Shown here in pieces: positions 7,221 through 17,418 of a stretch of DNA of 64,000 bases. Where the stretch lies: positions 166,761 to 230,760 of the forward strand of contig NZ_VNHX01000005.1 in assembly GCF_008124885.1 (NCBI RefSeq), read 5' to 3'. Numbering within the stretch: position 1 is the stretch's first letter; the number at the start of each line of letters is the position of its first letter. The DNA is from Sphingobacterium allocomposti (GTDB taxonomy: Bacteria; Bacteroidota; Bacteroidia; Sphingobacteriales; Sphingobacteriaceae). Under the pieces are notes generated by a model. That model saw only the letters and a program-made list of their open reading frames with translations. It was not told the origin of the DNA and searched no databases. The translations under genes were made by a program, and so were the position numbers.

Positions 7221-8459
7221 ATGAATCTGAGTTTCTACCTTGACCACACGGGAGGAATAAGAACAATATTCCTTCAATTGGCTGATAAAAACCGTGAAAT
7301 ACACATTCTTAACACCTTTCTGAAAATTCCACACGCGGAGTGGGATGCTGAAAAAATGCGCCCCCGGAACATCTATCTAAAAAGATACAAGACAGTCAAC
7401 AGAAAGCTCGACAGAATAAAAATAGCCGTAGCCGGATACCTGAATGAAATCTCCCGAAGAAAGGAAAAACTCTCAATCATACGGGTAAGACGTCTGATCA
7501 AGACAGCGACTGGAACGGTGGAGCAGCCCATACCTGAACGTGGCTTATTGAGTTTTATGGACCAGTACATTCAATCCAGGGCACATCTGATCTCACCATC
7601 AACCTTTAAGCGGTACATGGTTTTCTTCCGGCTGTTAGAACGCTTCGAAGGATACCGGACGAAACACCTGTTGCTTGAGGAAACCAACGCCAGTTTTGTA
7701 CGGGAGTTTCTGGAATTCGGAGAAACCGAAGCATATTGCCAAAGCACCCTCTACAGGACCGTACATTTCGTAAAGACAGTCCTAAACTACTTAGAAAAAA
7801 GGGGCGTACGCACTTACGCGTACGAACTTGAGCTTCCTAAACTCAGAACAAGAAGCAATATTGTCACCCTTTCTGAAGACGAACTCATACATATAAAAAA
7901 GACGGAAGTACCAAAAAGGCTCCAGGCTGCGAAAGACTGGCTGATGATCAGTTGCTACACCGGACAACGCATCTCCGACTTTATGAATTTCGACCTTGGC
8001 AAAGTGGAAATTCTCGATGGGAAAAAGTACCTGTCCTTCATACAGCAAAAGACGCAAAAAAATATCTTTCTTCCCATACATCCTGCTATTCAGCTGATTA
8101 TGGCCAAGAACAGACTCGGCTTTCCAGCCAAACTGGCTACGAACAATTATAACACGCATATTAAGGAAATCGCCCAGTTGGCCGGGATCAACAAACTGGT
8201 CAAAATAAGGAAGAGGCGCGGTTTCCGGGCTGTAGAATCTTACGTACCCAAATGGGAAGCAGTATCCAGTCACATCGGAAGACGAAGTTTTGCATCCAAT
8301 TTCTACGGCAAAATTCCGACAGCCTTACTCATGGAAGCAACAGGTCACTCTACCGAACAGATGTTTAAGAGATACATCGCCGATATAAACACGGATCGCG
8401 GCAAGACACTGGGAACATATCTGGAAGAAGCATATAAAGAAAAGTTCCATGCCGCATGA
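7221..8459 (+). CDS. Tyrosine recombinase / integrase (Bacteroidota type)
   Basis: The 412-residue protein has an N-terminal arm-binding-like region (about residues 1-95), a SAM-like core-binding domain (about 105-205) and a catalytic domain. The full catalytic set is visible: R250 in CYTGQR, K277 in QQKTQK, H351 and R354 in SHIGRR, H376 in ATGHST and nucleophile Y385 in FKRYI. It belongs to the integrase type used in Bacteroidota both for mobile elements and for inverting promoters. No other mobile-element gene is near it, and the inverted sites upstream make a DNA invertase the better reading. An orphan integrase is the alternative. Confidence 0.9.
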   Translation: MNLSFYLDHTGGIRTIFLQLADKNREIHILNTFLKIPHAEWDAEKMRPRNIYLKRYKTVNRKLDRIKIAVAGYLNEISRRKEKLSIIRVRRLIKTATGTVEQPIPERGLLSFMDQYIQSRAHLISPSTFKRYMVFFRLLERFEGYRTKHLLLEETNASFVREFLEFGETEAYCQSTLYRTVHFVKTVLNYLEKRGVRTYAYELELPKLRTRSNIVTLSEDELIHIKKTEVPKRLQAAKDWLMISCYTGQRISDFMNFDLGKVEILDGKKYLSFIQQKTQKNIFLPIHPAIQLIMAKNRLGFPAKLATNNYNTHIKEIAQLAGINKLVKIRKRRGFRAVESYVPKWEAVSSHIGRRSFASNFYGKIPTALLMEATGHSTEQMFKRYIADINTDRGKTLGTYLEEAYKEKFHAA

Positions 8460-8564
8460 CAGAAGGTGACATCATAAGCAAAAAATAGCCCTGTCCACCG
8501 GTAAGGAAACAATAGATGGACTAACGCTCGCTCCTCATTCCCGAACCGGGACTACCTCGGAGGG

Positions 8565-9386
8565 CTAAAGAGAGGTCGGGTAGATGACGGTTCCCAGGTG
8601 TTTAAGGTCATCCAGGTTGATTTCTTCGGAAAAGATACCGTAGACGGCCGATCCCGAGCCTGACATGGCAGCATACAGCGCTCCCTTCGCGTACAGAGCC
8701 AGCTTAGCTTCCCGGACAACCGGATACATCTCAAAAATGTGCTCCTCGAAGTCGTTTTTGATATAGTATTTCCAATTCTGAACAGGTAACTGGATAAGGT
8801 CTGTTAGGGGCTCAGAAGGTACCTTCGGTGTGATCCCGCGGTAAGCCTCGGCCGTAGAAACGTGCACTCCGGGCTTTATGAGAACGATGTACTTTCCAGT
8901 CAGGTCCAAAGTAATAGGCGAAAGATTAGTGCCTATGCCCGTCGCGAACATGGGCTTGTTATGCACGAAAAAGGGACAGTCTGCTCCCAGCTTCGACGCT
9001 TCCAGCTCGAGCTCCGTAAAAGACAGCCCAATTCCAAACTTTTCGTTCAGCATTTTCAGAACCGCTGCAGCATCCGATGAGCCCCCTCCCAACCCCGCTC
9101 CAAACGGTATCTGCTTGTGCAAATGAATATGCACACTGGGTAAACTAAACCTTTCCGACAGCAACCGGTACGCCCTAAGGCACAAATTGTTATCATCAGG
9201 AAGCAGATCGATTCCGGTGATCTCCAACGTCGCCCCCCCCCCGTCCTTCCTGTCCGTTATTTCGAGGATATCATAATAGGGGAACGGCACAAAGACGGTT
9301 TCAAGAAGATGGTATCCATCCTCCCGCCGGGCGGTGACGTTCAGACCAATATTAATTTTCGCGTTCGCGTAAGAAATCATATACAA
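8565..9386 (-). CDS. ispE: 4-diphosphocytidyl-2-C-methyl-D-erythritol kinase
   Basis: The 273-residue GHMP kinase has the ATP motif PFGAGLGGGSSDAAA (about residues 94-108), the N-terminal ANAKINIGLNV and the C-terminal SGSGSAVYGIF. IspE phosphorylates CDP-methylerythritol in the MEP isoprenoid pathway. The start at 9386 gives MYMISYANAK; the second ATG, at 9380, is equally possible. It stands alone, divergent from the regulator at 9480. Confidence 0.95.
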   Translation of the reverse strand: MYMISYANAKINIGLNVTARREDGYHLLETVFVPFPYYDILEITDRKDGGGATLEITGIDLLPDDNNLCLRAYRLLSERFSLPSVHIHLHKQIPFGAGLGGGSSDAAAVLKMLNEKFGIGLSFTELELEASKLGADCPFFVHNKPMFATGIGTNLSPITLDLTGKYIVLIKPGVHVSTAEAYRGITPKVPSEPLTDLIQLPVQNWKYYIKNDFEEHIFEMYPVVREAKLALYAKGALYAAMSGSGSAVYGIFSEEINLDDLKHLGTVIYPTSL

Positions 9387-9479
9387 TATTAATTAACTTC
9401 TGACAAAGTTGGGTCGCAAATAACATTTTGTTTAAAACGGCGTGAGTTTGTAACTTGCGCTTTGCTATATTTTGTGTCT

Positions 9480-12332
9480 ATGGTCCAATTCGTCTCTCTG
9501 TTGCTTCTCCTCGTTCTGTTTGGCTTACAATCCGGTGCCCAATCCGTCCCTTCGATCGGAAATCCCTTTGTGCAAAACTTTACAAAGTCGCAATATAAGG
9601 CGGGCAACCAAAACTGGAGCATTGCACAGGGACGGGACGGGATTATTTATGCAGCGAATAACAACGGACTTGTCGCCTACGACGGCGCCTACTGGGCATT
9701 ATACCACTTGGACAATAAGAACTTTGCCAGAAGTGTCGCTGTCGCCCCTGACGGTAAAATATACGTTGGCGGCAAAGAAGAGTTTGGCTATTACGAACAA
9801 ACAGGCACCGGCCTTCGATACCGCAAACTCTCCCACCTTGTAGATCCTGATATACTCGAAAACGATGAGATCTGGAAAATTCTTTTCGTCAGCGACGGCA
9901 TCATGTTTCAATCTTTTTCCAAGTATTACCTATATAAAAGCGGAAAAATAGAAGTACACTATGGAAACGGCGAACCTTTTCTTTTTGCACATCAGGTAGC
10001 CGATAAGTTCTGGATTGAAAAAATACCATCCGGACTTCATCACTGGTCTGCAAACAAGTTCACCCCCTTATTATCTAAGCTTACAAATGTTCTTGCTATG
10101 CTGCCCCTTCGTCAGGATACCTATCTGATTGGTACGGCTAAGGACGGTCTCTTTATGCTAAAACAAAATGGGGAAGCCGCTCCGTGGAATCCAGACAAAC
10201 TTATAAACAAACTGCTTAAGGAATCTCAATTAAACAATGGCGTAAAGTTGAACGACAGCACATTTGCTTTCGGCACAATAAAAAAAGGCATTTTCATCAT
10301 AAACGACAAGGGAAATATTTTACACCATATTCATAAACGGAACGGACTTCAGAACAATACCGTTCTGAGTATGGCTCTCGATCGTCAGGGCAACATCTGG
10401 GCGGGTCTGGACAACGGGATCGACCGTATCGAGATCAACTCTCCCTTTTACTATTATAAAGATATCTTTGGCGAAATAGGTACGGTTTACGCCATCAAAG
10501 TATTCCAAAATAAAATCTATCTAGGTACGAATCAAGGCCTATTTTACAGCGATTGGACGGGTAGTGACGACACATCTTCTAGCTTCAACTTCACATTCGT
10601 CCCGAATTCCCAGGGACAGGTCTGGGCGCTCGATGTGTTCAACGGGCAACTCATATGTGGGCACAACGATGGCACATTCCTCGTGGAAGGCGCTACATTA
10701 AGCCGTATATCGCCCTGGACAGGCGGCTGGGCGAACATACAGGTCCCCGGAATGCCATCGCTGTTCCTCCAGGGGAACTACACCGGCCTGGCGCTCTTCT
10801 CGGACAACGGCCGGTGGGGATTAAAACACAAATTCCCCACCCCTAAGGCTGCCGTTATTGCTTTGTTTCCTAAAGACACCCGCTCGTTCTGGACAGTGCT
10901 CAACAACCGCATGGAGATTATTGAATTTTCGCCCGACTTCCTATCATTACGTGTTAGCAAATCGTTCTCCTTTAATAAAGACCTACCCAATGTACAGTAC
11001 GTTACCCCGGTGGCTGTACAAGGCAATACACTGTTCGCGACAGACAAAGGCATCTTTATCTACGATAACGTACTATCTAAATTCAAACCCTACGAAGATT
11101 TCAACAAAGCATTGGGCTCGTACGCCCGTTCGAAGCGCATCAAGCATTTAGGTAATGCAGCCTATCTTTTTTCAAATCAAGGACATTTCGCGTTGGTAAA
11201 TTTTGACCAAAATCAGGTGAACGTCGATTCTGCCATCTTTAACAACCTGGAAGACATGGTAATGAAGAATTACGAGGTAGTGGAACCAGCAGGCCGGCAC
11301 CTTCTTTTCGGACTCGACAACGGCATCGCCATTTTCGATCGCAACGCTAAGGGCAACACTCGGATAGCGGCGCCGTTAATCCTTGGCTTCCAGGACATTT
11401 CGGCACCGTCGGACTCTTCCCGTTATATCGACTTCAAACAGGCATTATCCAACAAGCAGAACAATATCCGCATACTCTTTTCCTCGCCTTGGTACCTGAC
11501 GTCCGCCATAAAGTACCAATACATGCTGGAAGGCTATCTAGACGAATGGTCGAAATCTTCTGAGACACCTTATATCGATTATACCAATCTGAGCCCAGGG
11601 ACCTACACGTTCAAAGTTAGAGCTATCAGCGCTACGGGTGCTGTTTCGGAGATTACAGAACAGCGGTTTACCATCAACCCGCCCTGGTATCTGCAATGGC
11701 CCGCCATCATTTTTTATATCATGTTGTTAGGTGTAGGCGTGGTGCAGGCCCGGAAGCTGGTTATTGAAAAAATCAAACGCGACAAACTCGCTTTGCGGCA
11801 AAAGTTACATCGCCGCCAGGAGGAACTTTTAAGAAAAGAAGCGGAGCAAAATGAGAAAAAGCTTATCGAAGTCAGAAATGCACAGCTGACACAGGAGCTG
11901 GAACTGAAAAACCGTGAACTTGCCAACGCGGCCGCCAATATTGTGTATAAAAACGAGCTCTTAAACAACCTGCACGAGGAGCTCCTCAACCTAAAAGATA
12001 AAAACGGAAATAAGCTGTCCACCGACCAGCTGCAGAAGGTAAACAAGCTTATGGATAATGCCCGAAGCGACGAACGGGACTGGGATCTATTCGAAAAGAG
12101 TTTCAATGAATCGCACGAAAACTTTTTCAAAAAATTAAAAGCCGATTATCCTACGCTCTCGCCAAACGATCTCAAGCTTTGCGCATACCTTCGTTTAAAT
12201 ATGTCGAGCAAAGATATTGCATCCCTACTCAATATTACCACGAGAGGCGTCGAGATCCGCCGCTACCGGCTCCGGAAAAAATTCGGCCTACCCACCGAAA
12301 AAAACCTCACCGAGTTTCTTTTGGAGCGATAA
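9480..12332 (+). CDS. Membrane-anchored triple-tyrosine / LuxR-type transcriptional regulator
   Basis: About 950 residues. A signal peptide (MVQFVSLLLLLVLFGLQSGAQ) is followed by periplasmic beta-propeller repeats of the two-component-regulator propeller type and a Y_Y_Y domain near residues 650-730. Then come one transmembrane helix (about 736-757), a long coiled coil (about 765-840) and a C-terminal LuxR-like helix-turn-helix (LSPNDLKLCAYLRLNMSSKDIASLL). There is no histidine kinase or receiver domain, so it differs from the hybrid two-component regulators of many utilisation loci. The DNA-binding part would stay tethered to the inner membrane. A TTG at 9462 opens the frame earlier, but the ATG at 9480 begins the signal peptide. 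It lies directly before susC and probably controls the locus. Confidence 0.87.
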   Translation: MVQFVSLLLLLVLFGLQSGAQSVPSIGNPFVQNFTKSQYKAGNQNWSIAQGRDGIIYAANNNGLVAYDGAYWALYHLDNKNFARSVAVAPDGKIYVGGKEEFGYYEQTGTGLRYRKLSHLVDPDILENDEIWKILFVSDGIMFQSFSKYYLYKSGKIEVHYGNGEPFLFAHQVADKFWIEKIPSGLHHWSANKFTPLLSKLTNVLAMLPLRQDTYLIGTAKDGLFMLKQNGEAAPWNPDKLINKLLKESQLNNGVKLNDSTFAFGTIKKGIFIINDKGNILHHIHKRNGLQNNTVLSMALDRQGNIWAGLDNGIDRIEINSPFYYYKDIFGEIGTVYAIKVFQNKIYLGTNQGLFYSDWTGSDDTSSSFNFTFVPNSQGQVWALDVFNGQLICGHNDGTFLVEGATLSRISPWTGGWANIQVPGMPSLFLQGNYTGLALFSDNGRWGLKHKFPTPKAAVIALFPKDTRSFWTVLNNRMEIIEFSPDFLSLRVSKSFSFNKDLPNVQYVTPVAVQGNTLFATDKGIFIYDNVLSKFKPYEDFNKALGSYARSKRIKHLGNAAYLFSNQGHFALVNFDQNQVNVDSAIFNNLEDMVMKNYEVVEPAGRHLLFGLDNGIAIFDRNAKGNTRIAAPLILGFQDISAPSDSSRYIDFKQALSNKQNNIRILFSSPWYLTSAIKYQYMLEGYLDEWSKSSETPYIDYTNLSPGTYTFKVRAISATGAVSEITEQRFTINPPWYLQWPAIIFYIMLLGVGVVQARKLVIEKIKRDKLALRQKLHRRQEELLRKEAEQNEKKLIEVRNAQLTQELELKNRELANAAANIVYKNELLNNLHEELLNLKDKNGNKLSTDQLQKVNKLMDNARSDERDWDLFEKSFNESHENFFKKLKADYPTLSPNDLKLCAYLRLNMSSKDIASLLNITTRGVEIRRYRLRKKFGLPTEKNLTEFLLER

Positions 12333-12610
12333 AAACACTACATCATCACCACTACATCATCATAGTGTATAAAAAACACTATGACAACTATTTTGAGCAA
12401 ACCCAAAATACCAATATAACACTGATTATCAACATCTTTAAAAAGACCAATGTCCCTCGTTGTAGCAGCCAAAAAGCCATGAAGTAGCAATGTGAAATCA
12501 AATTATTTCCTCCCGAAACGAATACATCACATCTTTGTTCTAATTATAAACACTGTGTTAGGTTAACCAGTTATTATTTTCAGAACTATAACTAAACAAA
12601 AAGCAACTCT
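12333..12610 (+). promoter_or_regulatory. Control region of the glucan locus with repeats and a dyad
   Basis: A 12-bp direct repeat ACTACATCATCA occurs at 12337-12348 and 12351-12362. It runs into an 8-bp dyad CATAGTGT/ACACTATG (12361-12368 and 12376-12383). Near susC there are AACACTGTGTT (12549-12559) and GGTTAACC (12561-12568). These could be operators of the 9480 regulator; the dyad could also be a weak terminator. No gene is seen. Confidence 0.45.
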
Positions 12611-15600
12611 ATGAGGAAGTTATTTACGCTCTTATTGTTTTTAGCCTCTATCCTCTCCTATGGATTGGCCCAGGTTAAAACCGTCACCGGTACGGTAAAG
12701 GACAGCCAGTCGCTGTTTGTCTTACCCGGCGTGACCGTGTCAGCATCGAGCGGGCAGAATGTGCAAACGGACGCCGCCGGCCGTTTTTCTATTGAGGCTG
12801 CCCCAACCGACAGTCTGACGTTTAGATTTATCGGGTACGCACCACAGACATCGATCGTCGGCGACCAGACAAACCTCGACATATTCCTAGTCAACGAAGA
12901 TCAGGCGCTGGAGGAAGTCGTGGTTATCGGCTATGGTACAGCGCGAAAGAGAGATCTTACAGGATCCATAACAAGCATTAAAGGAGACGAGGTGGCCGAT
13001 AAACCCAACTCAAACCCTTTGGCCTCGCTGCAAGGTAAGGTCGCCGGTCTGCAGATAGTAAACTCCGGAAGACCTGGCGCCGAGCCCGACATTCGGATCA
13101 GGGGAACAAATTCCATCAACGGGGCCAAGCCGCTATATGTCATCGACGGGATTCTAAACGATAACATGAACTTCGTCAACCCTGCCGACATCGAATCTAT
13201 GGAAATTCTGAAGGATCCATCCTCATTGGCCATATTCGGTGTACGCGGTGCAAATGGCGTAATCGTCGTGACAACAAAATCGGCCAAAGCGGGACAGGTC
13301 AACTTCAACTTCAATACATCGGTCGGATTCAAATCCGTGCAGGACAGAATGAGCATGACTAATGCCGAACAGTTCAGAACGCTTTACAGCGAGCAACGCG
13401 TCAATGAAGGCATAGACCCCTATGATTTTACCAACTGGAACGCGAACACCGATTGGCAGCGTGAAATTTTCCAAACGGGAATAATAAACTTCAATAATCT
13501 AAGTGTCAGCGCCGCCAACGAGAAAAACAAGCTTTACCTCGGTTTGGGCTATATGCTCGACGAAGGGGTCGTAAAGAACGAAAAGTTAGACAAAATCACG
13601 TTGACACTGAACGACCAGCTAAGTATCACAGACAACTTCCGCATCGGCGTGAACCTTACCGGCTATCGGTCGAATATACCCCGCAACGACGATTTCTATA
13701 ATCCGATTATCGCCAGTGCCGTACGCGCCGCTCCGATCGCTCCCGTTTTTAACGAAGAATATGGCCTGTATCACACGCTACCTGACTTCCAGCGCGCACA
13801 GATCCGAAATCCATTGGTTAGCGTGATGAATCTAAGCGACAAGTCGCTCCAGCAGGAATACAGGACAACCGGGAGCCTGTACGGGGAGATCGACTTTCTG
13901 AAGAACTTCACATTCCGCGCAAGTATCTTGTACGATTATGGTTTCAATAAAGGAAGGACATATTCGCCACTGATCAACGTATATAACCCCGAGATAGCTG
14001 GCGCCGATAAAACGGACAGACTCACAATGATCACCTCGGTGGATCAGTATCAAAACACCTACTCGAAGATACAATCCGACTGGTTATTGACCTATAAAAA
14101 CTCTTTTGGCGATCACAACGTCACAGCAACGGCGGGTTGGACATCCTATTTCCGGGGATATGAATTTACAACCGGTAGTGGAACCCAGGGTAGCGGCGAT
14201 CCTATACCAGACGACCCTAGGTTTTGGTACGTCAATATGACGTCGCAGCCTACCCGAAGGAGTACTGGCGCTGCCGAAGAATTTGCAACGCTATCCTTCC
14301 TCTCACGTGTTTTGTATAACTATAAGGAAAAATATCTGATCAATGCCTCATTTAGACGGGATGGAACATCAGCCTTCTACAGATTTGGCAAAGGATGGAA
14401 TAATTTTGCTACAATCGGAGCAGCCTGGGTACTGACAAACGAAGACTTCATGAAAGAACAGACTGTCTTTAACAATCTGAAGCTTAAAGGATCATGGGGA
14501 CAGTTAGGCGTACAGAACACAGGGTCTGACTATTATCCGCTATACCCATTGCTGGAGCCCGATAACTCCGCCGTTTTTGGGAACATTATCTTCCCTGCCT
14601 ACACTCCTGAATATATCGTCGACCCGAACCTTAGCTGGGAAAAAGTTAACGCATGGGAAGCCGGATTGGAGATGGCGACGCTTAACAATAGACTTAGCCT
14701 GGAGGGCGTTTACTACAGTAAGCACACCCACGATATTATTGTGCGCGAGCCCGGCCTGCTAGGCAGCAAACCTGGACTTACAAACGCCGGCGAGATCAAA
14801 AACTCGGGAATCGAACTTTCGGCAACCTGGAGACAGCCCATCAGCGACAACCTATCCTACTCAATCTCGGGGAATATCACGACGATAAGGAACAAAGTGT
14901 TATCATTGGTGAACGAAGGGTACGAAATCACCGACGGGATTTCCAGAACAACCCTGGGACACCCGATTGGTTACTTCTATGGTTATGTTTCCGACGGAAT
15001 TTATCAGACAGAAGAAGAAATAAGTGCCTCACCAACAAACACACTTCATACCGTACTCCCCGGTGACATCAAATACAGGGACATCAACGGCGACGGCCGC
15101 ATTGACCAAAATGACAGAACATTGATAGGAAATCCTACACCCGACTTCACATATGGGTTTAGCGTCGGGCTGAATTATAAAGGTTTTGATTTTGGCGCCG
15201 ACTTTATGGGCGTACACGGTAACGAGATCTTCCGCGATTGGAATCGGGGAGCGTTTGCTCAATTCAACTATCAAACGGAAAGGATGGACCGCTGGAACGG
15301 AGCCGGAACATCCAACTGGGAACCTATACTACACAGCGGAAGAGCGAACAACCGGCTGGTTTCCAGCTATTGGATTGAAGACGGCAGCTTCTTCCGCCTC
15401 AGAAACCTCCAGGTTGGCTATCGATTTAATCCGGAGATGCTACAGAATATTAAACTGAAATCTTTGCGCGTGTACCTGAACGCCCAAAACCTATTTACGG
15501 CGACAAAAGCGACAGGATTTACACCGGAAATAGGCGGCACGGCAACATCGTTCGGAGTAGATAAGGGTACCTACCCGCTCCCCGCAGTCTATACATTCGG

Positions 15601-15619
15601 TATTAATCTTGATTTCTAA
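12611..15619 (+). CDS. SusC/RagA-type TonB-linked outer-membrane transporter
   Basis: 1002 residues. A signal peptide ending at GLAQ is followed by a carboxypeptidase-D-like domain (about residues 25-95) and the TonB-box region EEVVVIGYGTARKRDLTGSI. The plug follows, with the SusC motif YVIDGI and ANGVIVVTTK, and then a long beta-barrel ending in GINLDF. Members import oligosaccharides through the outer membrane together with a SusD lipoprotein. The susD gene starts 17 bases downstream. The neighbouring GH144 and GH3 genes suggest beta-1,2-gluco-oligosaccharides as cargo. Confidence 0.95.
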   Translation: MRKLFTLLLFLASILSYGLAQVKTVTGTVKDSQSLFVLPGVTVSASSGQNVQTDAAGRFSIEAAPTDSLTFRFIGYAPQTSIVGDQTNLDIFLVNEDQALEEVVVIGYGTARKRDLTGSITSIKGDEVADKPNSNPLASLQGKVAGLQIVNSGRPGAEPDIRIRGTNSINGAKPLYVIDGILNDNMNFVNPADIESMEILKDPSSLAIFGVRGANGVIVVTTKSAKAGQVNFNFNTSVGFKSVQDRMSMTNAEQFRTLYSEQRVNEGIDPYDFTNWNANTDWQREIFQTGIINFNNLSVSAANEKNKLYLGLGYMLDEGVVKNEKLDKITLTLNDQLSITDNFRIGVNLTGYRSNIPRNDDFYNPIIASAVRAAPIAPVFNEEYGLYHTLPDFQRAQIRNPLVSVMNLSDKSLQQEYRTTGSLYGEIDFLKNFTFRASILYDYGFNKGRTYSPLINVYNPEIAGADKTDRLTMITSVDQYQNTYSKIQSDWLLTYKNSFGDHNVTATAGWTSYFRGYEFTTGSGTQGSGDPIPDDPRFWYVNMTSQPTRRSTGAAEEFATLSFLSRVLYNYKEKYLINASFRRDGTSAFYRFGKGWNNFATIGAAWVLTNEDFMKEQTVFNNLKLKGSWGQLGVQNTGSDYYPLYPLLEPDNSAVFGNIIFPAYTPEYIVDPNLSWEKVNAWEAGLEMATLNNRLSLEGVYYSKHTHDIIVREPGLLGSKPGLTNAGEIKNSGIELSATWRQPISDNLSYSISGNITTIRNKVLSLVNEGYEITDGISRTTLGHPIGYFYGYVSDGIYQTEEEISASPTNTLHTVLPGDIKYRDINGDGRIDQNDRTLIGNPTPDFTYGFSVGLNYKGFDFGADFMGVHGNEIFRDWNRGAFAQFNYQTERMDRWNGAGTSNWEPILHSGRANNRLVSSYWIEDGSFFRLRNLQVGYRFNPEMLQNIKLKSLRVYLNAQNLFTATKATGFTPEIGGTATSFGVDKGTYPLPAVYTFGINLDF

Positions 15620-15635
15620 ACATACTCGACACACA

Positions 15636-17135
15636 ATGAAAAATAGAAATATATCCAAAATAAACCGGTTCCTCTTGATTGGCGCACTGGCCATCGGAAC
15701 GTTGGGAAGTTGTAAAAAAGACTTTTTAGACAGGCTTCCTCAGGGCCGGATGACAGAAGACGACCTTACGGCAGGAGCACTTGAATCGAAGGTGTTTGGA
15801 TTGTACTCCGGCCTGCGTAATGAAGCCATCAGCGGCTTACCTTATATAGCTGTTCATAACATCAGGGCAGACGACGCCGACAAGGGAAGCCTTCCATCCG
15901 ATGGTGCCGATGCGGAAGCAATATTCGACAACTTTCAATACTCAACGGATTTCTGGCTTATCAACTCGTACTGGTCGGGACATTATACATTCATCAATCT
16001 GGCCAACATAGTCATTGACGATGGCGAAGCGATCGAAGCGCCCGACGACGCTACCATGGTCAACATTGCAGAAGCAAAGTTTTTCCGTGCTTTCGCCTAC
16101 TTCAATCTGGTACGGGCCTTCGGCGAAGTACCCTTAATCACCAATAAAATCGTCGAGACCACCGACGCCGTGAAACCCAAGTCTACCATAGACGAAATCT
16201 ACGCACTAATAGATAAGGACCTGGAAGAGGCTGCAGCCATACTTCCGGCAGAAAAAGACTGGGGCGGCACCTACCCCGGCCGAATAACAAAAGGAGCGGC
16301 AAACGCGTTGCAGGCCAAGACGTTCGCCGCGAGAAAACGCTGGTCCAGCATGCTGGCCGCAGCGGAATCGGTGATCAACTCCGGACAGTATGATCTCAGT
16401 GTGCCCTTCAATGAGATATTCCGCGAAAACCGGGAAAACAGCAAAGAGTCTGTTTTTGAGATTCAGGCATTTTACGAGCAGGGAACAACAAACCTCGGGC
16501 TCACCTATGCAAGCAGGCAGGGCGTCAGAGGATCAGGCGAATGGGATCTTGGTTGGGGATGGAACGTGCCCAATGAAATCCTCGCCGGCGCATTTGAGGA
16601 GGGCGACCCCCGTAAGGACGCAACCCTGTTGTATACGGGAAGGATTAATGCCCCGTATAACGAAACGCTCCCCAGCGGCTTACCTCGCCCATACTGGAAC
16701 AAAAAAGTGTATACCGACCCGGCAATCCGCCGCTCAACAGGTAGCCGGCAAGGGGAATGGTTTAACTTTAGGGTGATCCGGTATGCGGATGTCGTGCTGT
16801 TAGCTGCTGAAGCGGCCAATGAGCTAGGCCAGACAGAAAAGGCACTGAACTATCTGGAACTTGTACGGAGCCGCGCGAGGGGCACTGCCGACGTTCTTCC
16901 GAGGGTAACAACGACAGCGCAGGCTGCGATCAGAAACGCTATACGCCACGAACGTCAGGTAGAGCTGGGCATGGAGAATGAGCGCTTCTTTGACCTGGTT
17001 CGCTGGGAAATAGACGTCCAAACCCTACACGCCGCGGGCAAGACAGGATACCAGATCCGGAACCGATATCTTCCGATTCCTCAAACTGAAATTGATAAAT
17101 CTGGAGGTGTACTTATCCAGAATCCTGACTACTAA
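15636..17135 (+). CDS. SusD/RagB-type glycan-binding lipoprotein
   Basis: About 499 residues. A lipoprotein signal peptide has its lipobox cysteine in IGTLGSCKKDFLD, and SusD features follow: EAKFFRAFAYFNLVRAFGEVPL, the helical TPR-like N-terminal half, and the C-terminal RHERQVELGMENERFFDLVRW motif. It is the surface partner of the SusC protein just upstream. The frame opens earlier at 15609, but the ATG at 15636 directly precedes the signal peptide. A hairpin follows at 17213. Confidence 0.94.
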   Translation: MKNRNISKINRFLLIGALAIGTLGSCKKDFLDRLPQGRMTEDDLTAGALESKVFGLYSGLRNEAISGLPYIAVHNIRADDADKGSLPSDGADAEAIFDNFQYSTDFWLINSYWSGHYTFINLANIVIDDGEAIEAPDDATMVNIAEAKFFRAFAYFNLVRAFGEVPLITNKIVETTDAVKPKSTIDEIYALIDKDLEEAAAILPAEKDWGGTYPGRITKGAANALQAKTFAARKRWSSMLAAAESVINSGQYDLSVPFNEIFRENRENSKESVFEIQAFYEQGTTNLGLTYASRQGVRGSGEWDLGWGWNVPNEILAGAFEEGDPRKDATLLYTGRINAPYNETLPSGLPRPYWNKKVYTDPAIRRSTGSRQGEWFNFRVIRYADVVLLAAEAANELGQTEKALNYLELVRSRARGTADVLPRVTTTAQAAIRNAIRHERQVELGMENERFFDLVRWEIDVQTLHAAGKTGYQIRNRYLPIPQTEIDKSGGVLIQNPDY

Positions 17136-17212
17136 GTCATAACAATATGTACTGCCGACGGTATAATATGCACGTAAGACAGTATAACAGTCGTTGTACG
17201 GACGTTCATGCT

Positions 17213-17240
17213 GATGGAGCCCCTCGTCACGGGCTCCATC
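17213..17240 (+). terminator. Hairpin after susD, possible attenuating terminator
   Basis: A perfect 10-bp stem (17213-17222 with 17231-17240) and an 8-base loop, without a T run. It sits in the gap before the enzyme genes and may set different transcript levels for susCD and the hydrolases. Confidence 0.5.
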
Positions 17241-17418
17241 CTTTCACGCAGAACTGTAATCTAATTTTATCCTACAGTGGAGCGCACCCTTGTCCGGGCA
17301 GCATCCCGGGGCGCCCACACCTTTATGGGAAGTTCTATGCCGACAATCAACATAATTAACAATAAGCTTACAACCATTAATGATGAGTAACCACCACCTT
17401 AAAGGAAAAAGGAAGAAC

